DNA of 64,000 bases from Colwellia sp. 39_35_sub15_T18 (lineage in GTDB: Bacteria > Pseudomonadota > Gammaproteobacteria > Enterobacterales > Alteromonadaceae): contig MAAE01000047.1 in assembly GCA_002162675.1 (NCBI GenBank), forward strand, positions 1-64,000, read 5' to 3'. Made by a program: the position numbers and the translations under genes. How positions within the stretch are numbered: the first letter of the stretch is position 1; every line of letters starts with the position of its first letter. Below, in pieces: positions 36,460 to 45,716 of the stretch. The notes under the pieces were generated by a model that was not told the origin of the DNA, made no database searches, and was given only the letters and a program-made list of their open reading frames with translations.

Positions 36460-37558
36460 CTATAAACCAGACTTTAAACTGGCTTCTAAAAATTTATCTA
36501 AATCGCCGTCTAGTACTGCTTGCGTGTTGCGATTCTCAACGCCTGTTCTTAAATCTTTTATGCGGCTATCATCTAATACATAAGAGCGAATTTGACTGCC
36601 CCAACCTATATCAGATTTTCCGTCTTCAAGCACTTGCTTGTCTTCATTTTGTTTTTGCATTTCTAGCTCAAACAATTTCGCTTTTAATAGTTTCATCGCA
36701 CTAGCACGGTTTTTATGCTGTGACCTATCACTTTGACACTGTACTACCGCACCCGTGGGGATATGCGTTAAACGAATAGCCGAGTCAGTTTTATTTACAT
36801 GCTGACCACCTGCGCCAGAAGCACGGTAAGTATCGACGCGTAAATCTGCGGGATTAATCTCAATGTCGATATTGTCATCAATTTCAGGATAAATAAACGC
36901 TGAGGCAAACGAGGTATGACGTCGGCCACTGGAGTCAAAAGGTGATTTACGCACTAGCCTGTGCACGCCCGTTTCGGTGCGTAGCCAGCCATAAGCATAG
37001 TCACCACTATATTTAATGGTACAGCCTTTAATACCCGCAACATCACCGTCGGTAACTTCGACCACTTCGGTTTTAAAACCATGCGCTTCACCCCAACGCA
37101 AGTACATGCGCATCAGCATTTCAGCCCAATCTTGCGCTTCTGTACCACCTGAGCCCGATTGAATATCTAAATAACAGTTGTTACCATCTTGCTCGCCTGA
37201 AAACATGCGGCGAAATTCGAGTTTAACTAACAGTGTATCTAAAGCCGCCGCTTCGGTTTGCGCGTCATCAAAAGTATCTTGATCTTCTTCTTCAACGGCC
37301 AACTCAACTAAACCTTCAATGTCTTCACAGCCTGATTCTAACTCAACAATGGTGTTAACTATGGCTTCTAAATCGCTACGTTCTTTACCCAATGCTTGCG
37401 CACGTACTGGCTCATTCCAAACATCAGGTAATTCTAATTCCCGTGACACTTCAACTAAACGTTCTGCTTTAACATCGTAGTCAAAGATACCCCCGAAGTA
37501 GGTCAGCACGTTCACGAATTTCTTTTAATTTATTTAGGATAGGATTTATTTCAAACAT
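36460..37558 (-). CDS. prfB: Peptide chain release factor 2, programmed +1 frameshift
   Basis: RF2 releases peptides at UGA and UAA. The reading frame begins at ATG 37558 ([20 protein letters not shown]) and reaches an in-frame TGA at 37483-37481 in the context CTTTGAC, preceded by the Shine-Dalgarno-like CGGGGGTAT. A +1 shift there continues into the long frame ([17 protein letters not shown]), giving 365 residues, the E. coli length. SPFDSSGRR holds the SPF tripeptide and [12 protein letters not shown] the GGQ hydrolysis loop. The TGA lets RF2 regulate its own synthesis. Not a pseudogene. Confidence 0.96.
37480..37495 (-). promoter_or_regulatory. prfB: prfB recoding site
   Basis: Minus strand reads CGGGGGTATCTTTGAC: the internal Shine-Dalgarno-like element, slippery CTT codon and UGA with following C, all as in the autoregulatory site of E. 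coli prfB. Confidence 0.95.
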
Positions 37559-37701
37559 AAGCCTTCGAACATGAGCCTTCAAAAAAGATAAGTCTGCGAA
37601 ATATATGCACTAGGAGCTTATATTTCAGCTAAAAAATAGTCGGGCATTGTAGCTTAAATAGCCGGGCAAATAAACGCTTTTTTGAGAGGTTAAAGCATGA
37701 C

Positions 37702-37791
37702 TAAAATCCCGCCTACATTGCAATATGCCAGAGCGCGATTAAAATCCCGCCTACGTAACAACATGCTAGAGCACGCTTTAAATTCCGCCTA
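37702..37791 (+). repeat. Short tandem repeat, 39-bp period, between recJ and prfB
   Basis: TAAAATCCCGCCTAC starts units at 37702 and 37740, each followed by a diverged ATGCcAGAGCgCG segment; a third partial unit, TAAATTCCGCCTAG, overlaps the end of recJ. Confidence 0.75.
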
Positions 37792-39534
37792 GATGGTAAT
37801 ATGTTTTACCATTAACTGTACGCTACGTTTACCACGAAATTCATTAATATCTAAATGATAAGCAAGCTGTACTTTTTCAGCCTTTAAATTTGGCCAAGCT
37901 TTAATATCAACATTAAAAGCGATGGCATCAAATATTTGCCCTGCTTTTTTCACCACCAATTTCAAGTGTTTTTCGCCAACAATACGTTGCTGAACAAGGG
38001 TGAATTCATCGTCAAATAGGGGTTCAGGAAAATTTTGTCCCCACGGACCGGCATTTCTTAATTGCTCAGCAAATGTCAACGTCATCTCCTGAGCTGATAA
38101 TTTCCCATCACTAAGCAGTACCGATTGTAAGTGCTCCTTGGTTAGCCATTGCTCAGCGACTTTGTTAAAAAGTTGTTGAAACTTATCAAAATCTTGCCCT
38201 TTAATTGACAAGCCTGCTGCCATGGCATGACCGCCAAATTTTAAAATTAAATCAGGGTATTGGCTGGAGATATGCTCTAGTAAGTCACGAATATGTAAAC
38301 CAGAAATAGAGCGAGCCGAACCTTTAATTTCATAATTTTCATCCGTTTCGTCACTGCTATTAGCAAAAACGATACAAGGTCGATGGAATTTCTCTTTTAA
38401 TCGCCCGGCAACAATGCCAATAACACCTTGATGCCAATCTTGTTGATAAAGTGCAATGGCACTTGGCAAGTTATCTTCATTAAAGTTAAGGGATTTAAGC
38501 ACTTGTTCAGCTTCAACTTGCATGCCCTGCTCTATTTCACGACGCGCTTTGTTAAGATCATCTAAATCACGTGCCATAACTCTAGCACTAGCTAAATCAG
38601 GGGCAAGTAAGCAATTTATACCGTAAGCCATATCATCTAAACGACCAGCGGCATTAATGCGTGGCCCTAAAGCAAAGCCAAAATCACTGGCGATCAGTTG
38701 GCTTTGATCTCGCTTGGCAATATCTATTAAGGCTTGAATACCGGGGCGAGTTTGCCCAGCGCGAATTCGCTTTAACCCTTGCGCGACTAAAATACGGTTA
38801 TTGGCATCAAGCGGCACAACATCGGCCACAGTGCCTAAAGCGACTAAATCAAGTAATTGGGCAATATTAGGCTCAGGTATGCCGCGTTTGGTGAAATAGC
38901 CTTGTTCTCGACCATGTTTTCTCAGCGCCAGCATCAAATAAAAAGCCACGCCTACGCCCGCAAGCGCTTTACTTTCGAACTGACAGCCATGTTGATTTGG
39001 GTTAACAATAGCATCGGCGTTTGGCGTTATTTTTCCGGGTAAATGATGATCAGTAACGACGACTTGCAAGCCCAGTTCTTTTGCGCGATTAACGCCAGCA
39101 ATACAGCTAATACCATTATCTACCGTGATTAAAAGCTGCGCCTTTTGAGCGGCGGCAATATCAACAATTTCAGGTGTTAAACCGTAGCCATATTCAAAGC
39201 GGTTTGGCACGATGAAGCTATGATTATGACTGCCAAACATGCTAAGCGCTGACATCATCAAAGCGGTACTCGTCGCACCGTCAGCATCAAAATCACCGAC
39301 AATAACAATGGCGGTGTTATTTTCTATAGCAGGGAGTAAAATTTCACACGCTTGCGTTAAGCCTTTTAATTGCGCGCTATCTGCACTCAGCCCCTGCAAA
39401 TTAGCAACTTGATGATCTAGCTCTTTCGCTGAAGTAACGCCACGACTAGCATAAATTTGCTTAATAATTGCGGGTAAATCATGGGGTAAATGATCATCCG
39501 CAACTAATTCACGGCGAGATATTGTTGTAGTCAT
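37789..39534 (-). CDS. recJ: Single-strand-specific exonuclease RecJ
   Basis: 581-residue 5'-3' ssDNA exonuclease of recombination and mismatch repair. The DHH phosphoesterase motifs are seen as IVGDFDADGATSTAL and VVTDHHLPG, with ALGTVADVVPLD between them; the DHHA1 part has KFGGHAMAAGLS, and an OB-like C-terminal domain follows. Size and gene order (dsbC-recJ-prfB-lysS) match E. coli. Confidence 0.96.
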   Translation of the reverse strand: MTTTISRRELVADDHLPHDLPAIIKQIYASRGVTSAKELDHQVANLQGLSADSAQLKGLTQACEILLPAIENNTAIVIVGDFDADGATSTALMMSALSMFGSHNHSFIVPNRFEYGYGLTPEIVDIAAAQKAQLLITVDNGISCIAGVNRAKELGLQVVVTDHHLPGKITPNADAIVNPNQHGCQFESKALAGVGVAFYLMLALRKHGREQGYFTKRGIPEPNIAQLLDLVALGTVADVVPLDANNRILVAQGLKRIRAGQTRPGIQALIDIAKRDQSQLIASDFGFALGPRINAAGRLDDMAYGINCLLAPDLASARVMARDLDDLNKARREIEQGMQVEAEQVLKSLNFNEDNLPSAIALYQQDWHQGVIGIVAGRLKEKFHRPCIVFANSSDETDENYEIKGSARSISGLHIRDLLEHISSQYPDLILKFGGHAMAAGLSIKGQDFDKFQQLFNKVAEQWLTKEHLQSVLLSDGKLSAQEMTLTFAEQLRNAGPWGQNFPEPLFDDEFTLVQQRIVGEKHLKLVVKKAGQIFDAIAFNVDIKAWPNLKAEKVQLAYHLDINEFRGKRSVQLMVKHITI

Positions 39535-39582
39535 CTTTTTGTCGTCATGTAATGATATAAGCCTAGCTAAACCTAATTATAA

Positions 39583-39692
39583 GTGTATTTATTCAGCTTA
39601 AAATATTTACCACAGAGAGCACCGAGAATAGCAAAGTCTCTGTGTAGGCTCGAAGAGCCCTCTGTGAAGCATAGCGGCTCAGTGGTGAATAG
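39583..39692 (+). repeat. Dispersed palindromic repeat, copy 2 (short form)
   Basis: TGTATTTATTCAGCTTAAAA, TTTACCACAGAGAGCACCGAG, CTCTGTGTAGGCTCGAAGAG, CCCTCTGTGAAGCATAGCGG and CTCAGTGGTGAATAG in order. Lies between recJ and dsbC. Confidence 0.88.
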
Positions 39693-39698
39693 TTTTAA

Positions 39699-40493
39699 TT
39701 ATAAGTTTTCTAATAATTGCTCTAATTTCGCGGGTGGTTGATAGCCAGGTACCATCATGCCGTTAGATAACACAATGGCAGGGGTACCGTTCACCCCAAC
39801 CTGACGGCCGAAATCAAACTCACTTTCAATCGGCTTATCACAAATACGATAAGCAATACTTTGACTATTTTTAGCCGAAGTCATCGCTGCTTTTGGATCA
39901 TCTGCACACCATATTGAACGTAAATCTTTAAAGCCTTGACTATAATCACCTGCTCTGTTTTTTATGCCTGAACGTGGATAAGCTAAGTAACGAAAGGTAA
40001 TACCGCGCGCATTATAATCTGCCATTTGTTTATGCATTTTACGGCAATAACCACAGGTGATATCGGTAAAAGCAGTAACGACATACTTTTCATCTTTCGC
40101 TTTAAAAACGATCATGTCGTCTTTAAACTTTTCCAAACCCTCTAAACGCATGTTAGCCAAACTTTGTTCTGCTAAGTCAGTCACTTCGGTCACTAAGCTG
40201 TAAACTTTACCTTGAATGAAATAATCACCATTATAACTTGCATAAAACAAGCCTTGGTTAGTGATAAGTAACGCTATACCGGGTACAGGTGTTGCTTCAA
40301 CTTTTTCAACGTCTATACCCAATTTGCCTTTAATTTTAGCTTTTAAAAATTCTGCATTTAACTGCGTAGGATCTGATTTTGCTATACTACTTGGCACCAA
40401 TGAATTGTTTGCCACAGCCGACTCATTTACTGAAAAAAACACACTTGCAGCAACAACCGCTAAACCACCGGCAATTAATATTTTCTTAAACAT
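39699..40493 (-). CDS. dsbC: Thiol:disulfide interchange protein DsbC
   Basis: 264-residue periplasmic disulfide isomerase. Signal peptide (1-28), an N-terminal dimerisation domain, then a thioredoxin fold with active site CGYC near residues 149-152 (TDITCGYCRKM) and the cis-proline loop VNGTPAIV. A second Cys pair (WCADD, ICDKP) matches the structural disulfide of DsbC. Located upstream of recJ as in E. coli, though a dispersed repeat now separates them. Confidence 0.95.
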   Translation of the reverse strand: MFKKILIAGGLAVVAASVFFSVNESAVANNSLVPSSIAKSDPTQLNAEFLKAKIKGKLGIDVEKVEATPVPGIALLITNQGLFYASYNGDYFIQGKVYSLVTEVTDLAEQSLANMRLEGLEKFKDDMIVFKAKDEKYVVTAFTDITCGYCRKMHKQMADYNARGITFRYLAYPRSGIKNRAGDYSQGFKDLRSIWCADDPKAAMTSAKNSQSIAYRICDKPIESEFDFGRQVGVNGTPAIVLSNGMMVPGYQPPAKLEQLLENL

Positions 40494-40670
40494 AGTTAAT
40501 TTTCCTAAATTTACTTCAATCTTTAGTTATCTAGACAATGTAGACCGTTTTATTGCCAATGAAATTACAGTCGTTATGATAACTTTGCAACAATAAATTG
40601 AATTGTACTAAATGCTTTTGCTAAAATCGCCCTCAAATATGTTTCCAATCATTATAATCAGGAAATTTTC

Positions 40671-41186
40671 ATGAAAATCGGCTTATTTTACGGCTCCACC
40701 ACTTGTTATACAGAGATAGCCGCAGAAAAAATTCAGGCGACCATTGGCGCAGAGCTCATAGAACTACATAACCTTAAAGATGAACCTTTGGCCCATTGCC
40801 TTGATTATGATTTCATTATTTTTGGTATTTCTACCTGGGATTATGGCGAGTTGCAAGAAGATTGGGAGTCATGCTGGCAAGACATCGCCGACCTTGATTT
40901 TTCAGGAAAAACCATTGCCTTATATGGCATGGGCGATCAAATAGGCTATACCGAGTGGTTTCAAGACGCGCTAGGCATGCTGCATGAGCAAGTAACAGCA
41001 CAAGGCGCACAATTAATAGGCTACTGGCTAAATAAAGGTTATGAGTTTTCTGCCTCGAAGGCTCTTAGTGCCGATAAAAGTCATTTTGTTGGCTTATCAC
41101 TTGATGAAGATAACCAGTATGATTTGAGTGAAGATAGAATTAACCAGTGGTGTGAGCAAATTTTAATTGAGTATGCTGAGTTATAG
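40671..41186 (+). CDS. fldB: Flavodoxin FldB
   Basis: 171-residue long-chain flavodoxin. FMN phosphate loop GSTTCYTE (about 8-15), [14 protein letters not shown] around the isoalloxazine, and [18 protein letters not shown]. The sequence resembles FldB rather than FldA, and the gene is divergent from dsbC-recJ as in E. coli. A low-potential electron carrier in the cytoplasm. Confidence 0.93.
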   Translation: MKIGLFYGSTTCYTEIAAEKIQATIGAELIELHNLKDEPLAHCLDYDFIIFGISTWDYGELQEDWESCWQDIADLDFSGKTIALYGMGDQIGYTEWFQDALGMLHEQVTAQGAQLIGYWLNKGYEFSASKALSADKSHFVGLSLDEDNQYDLSEDRINQWCEQILIEYAEL

Positions 41187-41550
41187 TGATGTCAAATTCG
41201 ATCTGACACTTTGACTTTATAGGTTTTAATCAAACCTGACAGTCCCAAAAGCCACCATTGCCGTCGTTCATCATTTACATTTTAAATGTGCGCTTTATAG
41301 ACATAGGATTCAAAACTTTTTGCTATATATTTTCTAATGAATTCTTATGAGGCCGTCCCAGTAACTGTGGTGCTTCATCAATAATGATAAACGTGTCACG
41401 CCATGAGAAAATTTAACAATTAATTTCCAACGATTCGTGATTACGCATACTGTTTGAGGTTATCAAGCGGGAATATCCTATAATGATAAATGATAAATGA
41501 TAAATGATAAATGATAAAATTTATACCATTTGTAAATAGGAGAATTCGAA
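41187..41550. other. 364-bp intergenic region with heptamer repeats
   Basis: Contains five exact TGATAAA copies (41484-41518). On the minus strand around 41330-41412 a short stop-bounded frame encodes SWRDTFIIIDEAPQLLGRP, possibly the decayed end of a lost gene. No intact gene was seen. Confidence 0.5.
41484..41518 (+). repeat. Five perfect TGATAAA heptamers
   Basis: Consecutive copies at 41484, 41491, 41498, 41505 and 41512, ending 32 bp before the start codon of the next gene, within its likely promoter or leader. Confidence 0.97.
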
Positions 41551-42000
41551 ATGAATATAAAAAATCTTATTATCCTAATATATGCAATAACAGGCTTTTC
41601 ATTTAACGTTGTAGCCGCTCAAAATCCGAGTATTTCAGAATCTAGGGTAAACAAAAATGTGAAAGATTCAATTACAATAATGACTATGTTGGAACTTTGT
41701 AATGAAAAGCATAGATCACTTCAAGATCAAATAGTAAAGTTACAATTCCCCTTTATTTTAATTAGTGCAATATCGATAGGAAGAAGTAACACCGGGATAA
41801 TGATGAGACAATACCCTCAATTAGCATCGACAATGAGAAATGATAAAACAAAATGGGGAAACGTTACTATTAAGCGGTGTTACAAAATAATAAGTACTAC
41901 TGACAACATCATTAAGACTTTTACAAAAAATTTCCCAGATGAAAAAACACCTGAATGGCTCAACTCAGAAGAGCTAAGAGCAATAATAAAGCAAAACTAA
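41551..42000 (+). CDS. Exported protein of unknown function
   Basis: 149 residues with a signal peptide (1-23, ending VVAA-QN). Not recognised. The mature part is basic and mostly helical, with two Cys (LELCNEKH; KRCYKI) that could pair. A GGAGAA ribosome binding site precedes the ATG. Arginine codons are five AGA, one AGG and one CGG of seven, unlike the housekeeping genes nearby, which suggests acquisition. Its stop codon overlaps the stop of the convergent next gene by 2 bp. Confidence 0.7.
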   Translation: MNIKNLIILIYAITGFSFNVVAAQNPSISESRVNKNVKDSITIMTMLELCNEKHRSLQDQIVKLQFPFILISAISIGRSNTGIMMRQYPQLASTMRNDKTKWGNVTIKRCYKIISTTDNIIKTFTKNFPDEKTPEWLNSEELRAIIKQN

Positions 42001-42416
42001 AATTGGCCTAATTTCTCAAGTGACAATACCTGCTTTATTTTTCCATCGATTAAATAGTCACGATTAACAAATTTGACTAATATGTTGTCACATGAAGCAC
42101 CCATACTTCCGTGAACTACATCACACACTTCTAATTTATAAGAGTCATTTTTGAGTCTCTCAATTATTTGGTAGCTAATCTCATTACTACCAGGATAATT
42201 AGCGGCAATACATCCTCTAAGATCTGCTCGATTAATGAATACGGCTGCAATGTAGTTATCACCATTTAACTCTGTCATTAATTGACCAAAGCAGCCATTA
42301 GGTATATCACCTTCAGATGTTATAAACCTGTCATTCTTAATTGTGTAATCTAAATCATCTGCCATTGAAGGCATAGCCAAACTTAACAGTGAAGTTATTA
42401 AAATTAGATATTTCAT
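41997..42416 (-). CDS. Secreted small protein of unknown function
   Basis: 139 residues from the ATG at 42416, which has GGAG 9 nt upstream and begins a clean signal peptide (MKYLILITSLLSLAMPSMA); the longer frame upstream was rejected. The mature protein holds four to five Cys (NGCFGQ, RGCIAA, EVCDVV, ASCDNI), likely forming periplasmic disulfides. No family recognised. Converges with the previous gene, overlapping at the stop codons. Confidence 0.65.
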   Translation of the reverse strand: MKYLILITSLLSLAMPSMADDLDYTIKNDRFITSEGDIPNGCFGQLMTELNGDNYIAAVFINRADLRGCIAANYPGSNEISYQIIERLKNDSYKLEVCDVVHGSMGASCDNILVKFVNRDYLIDGKIKQVLSLEKLGQF

Positions 42417-42709
42417 TCTGATACTCCAAATTATTCCCTGCTTAATACTTGCCATTAGAAAAAGTATAGCAAACTTAAAAGTGCGAATATAAACTGCATT
42501 TTCGCTAACATTCAGCAAGTTAACATTCTGAACTGATTTCTTATGATTTATTCTCTGCCAACACCCGCTGAGAGCTTGCAGGAGGCATAGCTACAAGATT
42601 GTATGTAGATTGCCCTCATTATATGTCTTGTCTCGACTTAATCTAACATTTCCTATTCTGTTAACTCTGAACCGCCGATGTCTCATTTGTGTTGAGAGTG
42701 CAATTTTAA

Positions 42710-43369
42710 TCAGTAATATTCGTAATTTAGGCGATAAAATTCATTCCATATATCGTTTTTTAACGACTTTAATTCTGCGGAGTTCATACCATTCGATCTT
42801 GCAACCTCAACAAACAACAACATTCTCATATTTCTTTCGCTGAGGTCATAAAAGTGTATAAAGTCACGTTCGTTATTTCTGTTTTGTAGAGTAACTGTTG
42901 CATGCACCTGAAAACATTTCGTTAAATACAATGGGACTTCATCAATATCAAACGCCTTCGATAGAGCAATACTATCCTTCGTTTTCGCAAACAGATCTGT
43001 AGCCTTCAGCAACAATGTTTTCTGGGGTGCAGGCATTTCAATAAGCGCACAAGATGCAGAGTTTGTTTGCTCCTTTGTTGCCATACTCACCAATTTTTTC
43101 GTCATAGATACACTTTTAGTCACTTCATGATCAGTTTCTGTAAATAAAAGTAGTGGCCAACTCAATCCTTTAATCCACAATTCTGTGCTATATGCACCAA
43201 CCCCATACCTTGTTTTAGGTGTTTCATCACACCAAAACAAACCTTTTAACCATCCTTCTTTGTCAATGCACTCCTTTCTATCATCAAATGCGTAAATTAT
43301 TCGGGCTAAGCCAGTTCCTAAAATCCATACAGCGAAAATACCGATTGCTAAGCCTTTAATCGTGTTCAT
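42710..43369 (-). CDS. Membrane-anchored protein of unknown function
   Basis: 219 residues from the ATG at 43369, which follows GGAGGA by 8 nt; a TTG 15 bp earlier overlaps that site and was rejected. One N-terminal hydrophobic segment (about 3-22) anchors a soluble, probably periplasmic domain. No known domain recognised. Belongs to the group of unrecognised envelope proteins between fldB and srmB. Confidence 0.6.
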   Translation of the reverse strand: MNTIKGLAIGIFAVWILGTGLARIIYAFDDRKECIDKEGWLKGLFWCDETPKTRYGVGAYSTELWIKGLSWPLLLFTETDHEVTKSVSMTKKLVSMATKEQTNSASCALIEMPAPQKTLLLKATDLFAKTKDSIALSKAFDIDEVPLYLTKCFQVHATVTLQNRNNERDFIHFYDLSERNMRMLLFVEVARSNGMNSAELKSLKNDIWNEFYRLNYEYY

Positions 43370-43917
43370 TTCAGATTCCTCCAATATTTACTCATATTTC
43401 GAATTGATAAAAATAGTATTCATCCACAATAAATTGAGAGTTATCATTGCTAAAACACGAAGGGTAATTAATGTATATTAGAAATTTTTCATTATTACCT
43501 AACCCGAAACAAATTTTCTTAAGTATAGCCGAAGTACGGTGTTGTTAAAGGGGGCAGCCTTAAGACAGGAAACAGAGTTATGGAAAGCTCAGAGTTTCAA
43601 ATCAATTAATTGACTATCAGTGTATTATTTGTGTAGTGAGCTGCCGCCCAACACTTACCTCGCGAGAAGGTTCGGAATAGTTTAGTCTTCTATATCAGAG
43701 AAGGGTGGCCATAAATTAGGAGGCTAGCAGTATATATAGACAGCTAAGCGGCAGCCTTGCCCATTTACCACATTGATAATCTTTTTAATGCCCTCAACTA
43801 TTAACAGCCAAGAGGTCAAGTAATTAAATTTACATTATCGAACACTTTTATCAATATCACCAAAAGCTAGGCATGAGTGCTGCGTTTCTCTCAGTGACAT
43901 AGTCAAAACTTACCACT
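43370..43917. other. 550-bp region without a recognised gene
   Basis: No supported ORF. Contains GCTGCCGC near 43633 and its complement GCGGCAGC near 43750, about 110 bp apart, but no recombination-site consensus. Possibly the remains of earlier insertions. Confidence 0.4.
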
Positions 43918-44145
43918 TTAATATTTAATGGCTAATTGTTTGGACACATTCCGACACTTCAAAAGAACTTTGGTTGTATTCGGGTAAAATTGAAATTCTT
44001 GGTATTGAACCGTCAAAGTATCTTTATTAATATTATAATTAGTGCCATCACCAGCATCTTTCATTGCCATACCGTCATATTGATGCGACGCACAACCTAG
44101 CATGGATAATAAGGTAAATAGCATTAAACACAGCCTTTTTATCAT
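43918..44145 (-). CDS. Small lipoprotein of unknown function
   Basis: 75 residues with a signal peptide and lipobox SMLGC (Cys18), then ASHQYDGMAMKD. Short mature domain with one further Cys (LLKCRNVSK). Probably an outer-membrane lipoprotein; no family recognised. Confidence 0.6.
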   Translation of the reverse strand: MIKRLCLMLFTLLSMLGCASHQYDGMAMKDAGDGTNYNINKDTLTVQYQEFQFYPNTTKVLLKCRNVSKQLAIKY

Positions 44146-44598
44146 GATATATATTCCTATAATTTAAAGGGCTAACTAGAAATATAGTTTACCGGATTAA
44201 ACATTACTAGGGACTGCAAAAAAATGTGATTAAGAAAATGACTAGAAGTTTGCTCAAAGCCTGATAACAGGCAATTTTTTTGTTCAAATATAACACGGGA
44301 TTACTTCTGCAAAGTGGTACTACTGCCCTTAAAGTTTCACTCAATAAAATTAACTGTTTCAAAAATCAATGATATTTACTAATGTCTTTTTCGTGTCTTT
44401 TCTGCCATATTTTAATCGTGCGCGTTGAGGCATGAGGGCTAAAACATTAGCGATATGTATTATAATACTTCTTCGAATACGTGTTAAATGTTCTACACTT
44501 ACACATTTGTGCATTGTAGTCACCAGCGGGTATGTTTAAATGGCATTTTATATCAATCATCTAATTTGTTTTTTATGCTTGGAGAATGGAGGAGACGA
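44146..44598. other. 450-bp intergenic region with an orphan terminator-like hairpin
   Basis: GCCTG (44259-44263) pairs with CAGGC (44268-44272), then AATTTTTTT on the plus strand, yet no plus-strand gene lies upstream. Otherwise nothing was recognised. Confidence 0.4.
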
Positions 44599-45372
44599 AT
44601 GAAAAACAAAGTTGTAGTAACATGGCTCTTGGCTATTGCCTCTATCGCCATTTCAGCTAAAGTAGTGAAAGCAGAGACGATCTACTGTGGGCTAAAGACC
44701 ATTACCGTTCAGAACGGAAAAATGACTCAGATACGTCATGAGGATGGAACCATTCATAAATTAGGTTCCGATTCTAAATACTGGAGCTATGACGGAAAAT
44801 CAATCAAGCATAAACTCATTGGTGAACGACTTCCATGTGGCACTAATCCAAAGTCCAGAGATGAGATTATTGATGGACTGTCATCACGGTTCATCAAAAA
44901 CCCAAGTATCTATAATATGGATAAACAAGAAGCCCTATGGATGACTAGCTTTACTGCCAATCTGATGAAGACCGATAAGAATTGTCATGTACTAGTTGAT
45001 GCTTCAAAATCAGTAGTGCGAAATGATATGTTTTACATTGATTGCAGTGATCACTCAGACAAATCACATAGATATTGGGTGACCCGTGGTGATTTAAAAG
45101 CTGGTAACTCCAGACCACCAGCAACAGCAGTAACTAAGCTTGTGGCAATCAATATCTGTAGCACTGAATTACGTTCGAAGGCAATGATTCCATCTACTTA
45201 CAACCCTGCTTTACTTACAGGGACTTCCAGCAGAATTGTAGAAAATGTCGGGCGTAACATTGTTGAGATTAATTTTACCGCTAAGAGTGCCATCGGCGTA
45301 GAAGGTAAATTCCGAGGCAGGTGTGTTTTGGAGTCTGGACGTTTAATTGAAGCGATAGTTCTTGACCGCTAA
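44599..45372 (+). CDS. Exported protein of unknown function
   Basis: 257 residues from the ATG at 44599, preceded by GGAGGAG, starting a signal peptide (MKNKVVVTWLLAIASIAISA, to about residue 26). An upstream in-frame start at 44488 would add 37 residues and hide the signal, so it was rejected. Six to seven Cys (IYCGLK, LPCGTN, KNCHVL, IDCSDH, NICSTE, GRCVLE) suggest disulfide bonds. The segment TVQNGKMTQIRHEDGTIHKLG is beta-rich. No family assigned. Confidence 0.65.
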   Translation: MKNKVVVTWLLAIASIAISAKVVKAETIYCGLKTITVQNGKMTQIRHEDGTIHKLGSDSKYWSYDGKSIKHKLIGERLPCGTNPKSRDEIIDGLSSRFIKNPSIYNMDKQEALWMTSFTANLMKTDKNCHVLVDASKSVVRNDMFYIDCSDHSDKSHRYWVTRGDLKAGNSRPPATAVTKLVAINICSTELRSKAMIPSTYNPALLTGTSSRIVENVGRNIVEINFTAKSAIGVEGKFRGRCVLESGRLIEAIVLDR

Positions 45373-45716
45373 AGAAATCAATAGGTAAAGTGCAGGTTAT
45401 TTTGGTAGTTATCAATACAAAATCTAATCCTAAATGTTATTTCAACACTAACTCTTAACTTCCGTTTTTGGTAAAGGTTAGCGTTCTGAGGTGAAACTCC
45501 ACAGGCAGCAATGAGCTTGAAGCTGCCTGTCAGATATAATGCCCCCCCTGATCTTTCTAATCGTTAGATCTACATATAAGTTATCAATAATAGACGTTAA
45601 GTGTTAGAAGTAGTGCTAGGTTTTACTAGAAGTTTCACTTCTCCTAGATCCTTCTCCCTAAAACCACTATAATTGCCACCATATTAATATTCCTCCCTAT
45701 TTTAGTGATTTCCCTT
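45373..45716. other. 344-bp region between the unknown island and srmB
   Basis: Contains a perfect 9-bp hairpin (ACAGGCAGC 45501-45509 with GCTGCCTGT 45522-45530) without a T-tract, and TATAAT hexamers at 45535 and about 45669 that may be -10 elements for srmB. Confidence 0.4.

Noticed and set aside
36460-37558. prfB as a frameshifted pseudogene
   Set aside because: The break is the standard programmed +1 frameshift with all signals intact.
43620-43770. Integron attC site in the unknown-gene island
   Set aside because: A short inverted GCTGCCGC pair exists, but the conserved attC end motifs and repeated sites between genes are absent.
45501-45530. Terminator before srmB
   Set aside because: A perfect 9-bp stem but no T-tract on either strand and no gene that needs it.
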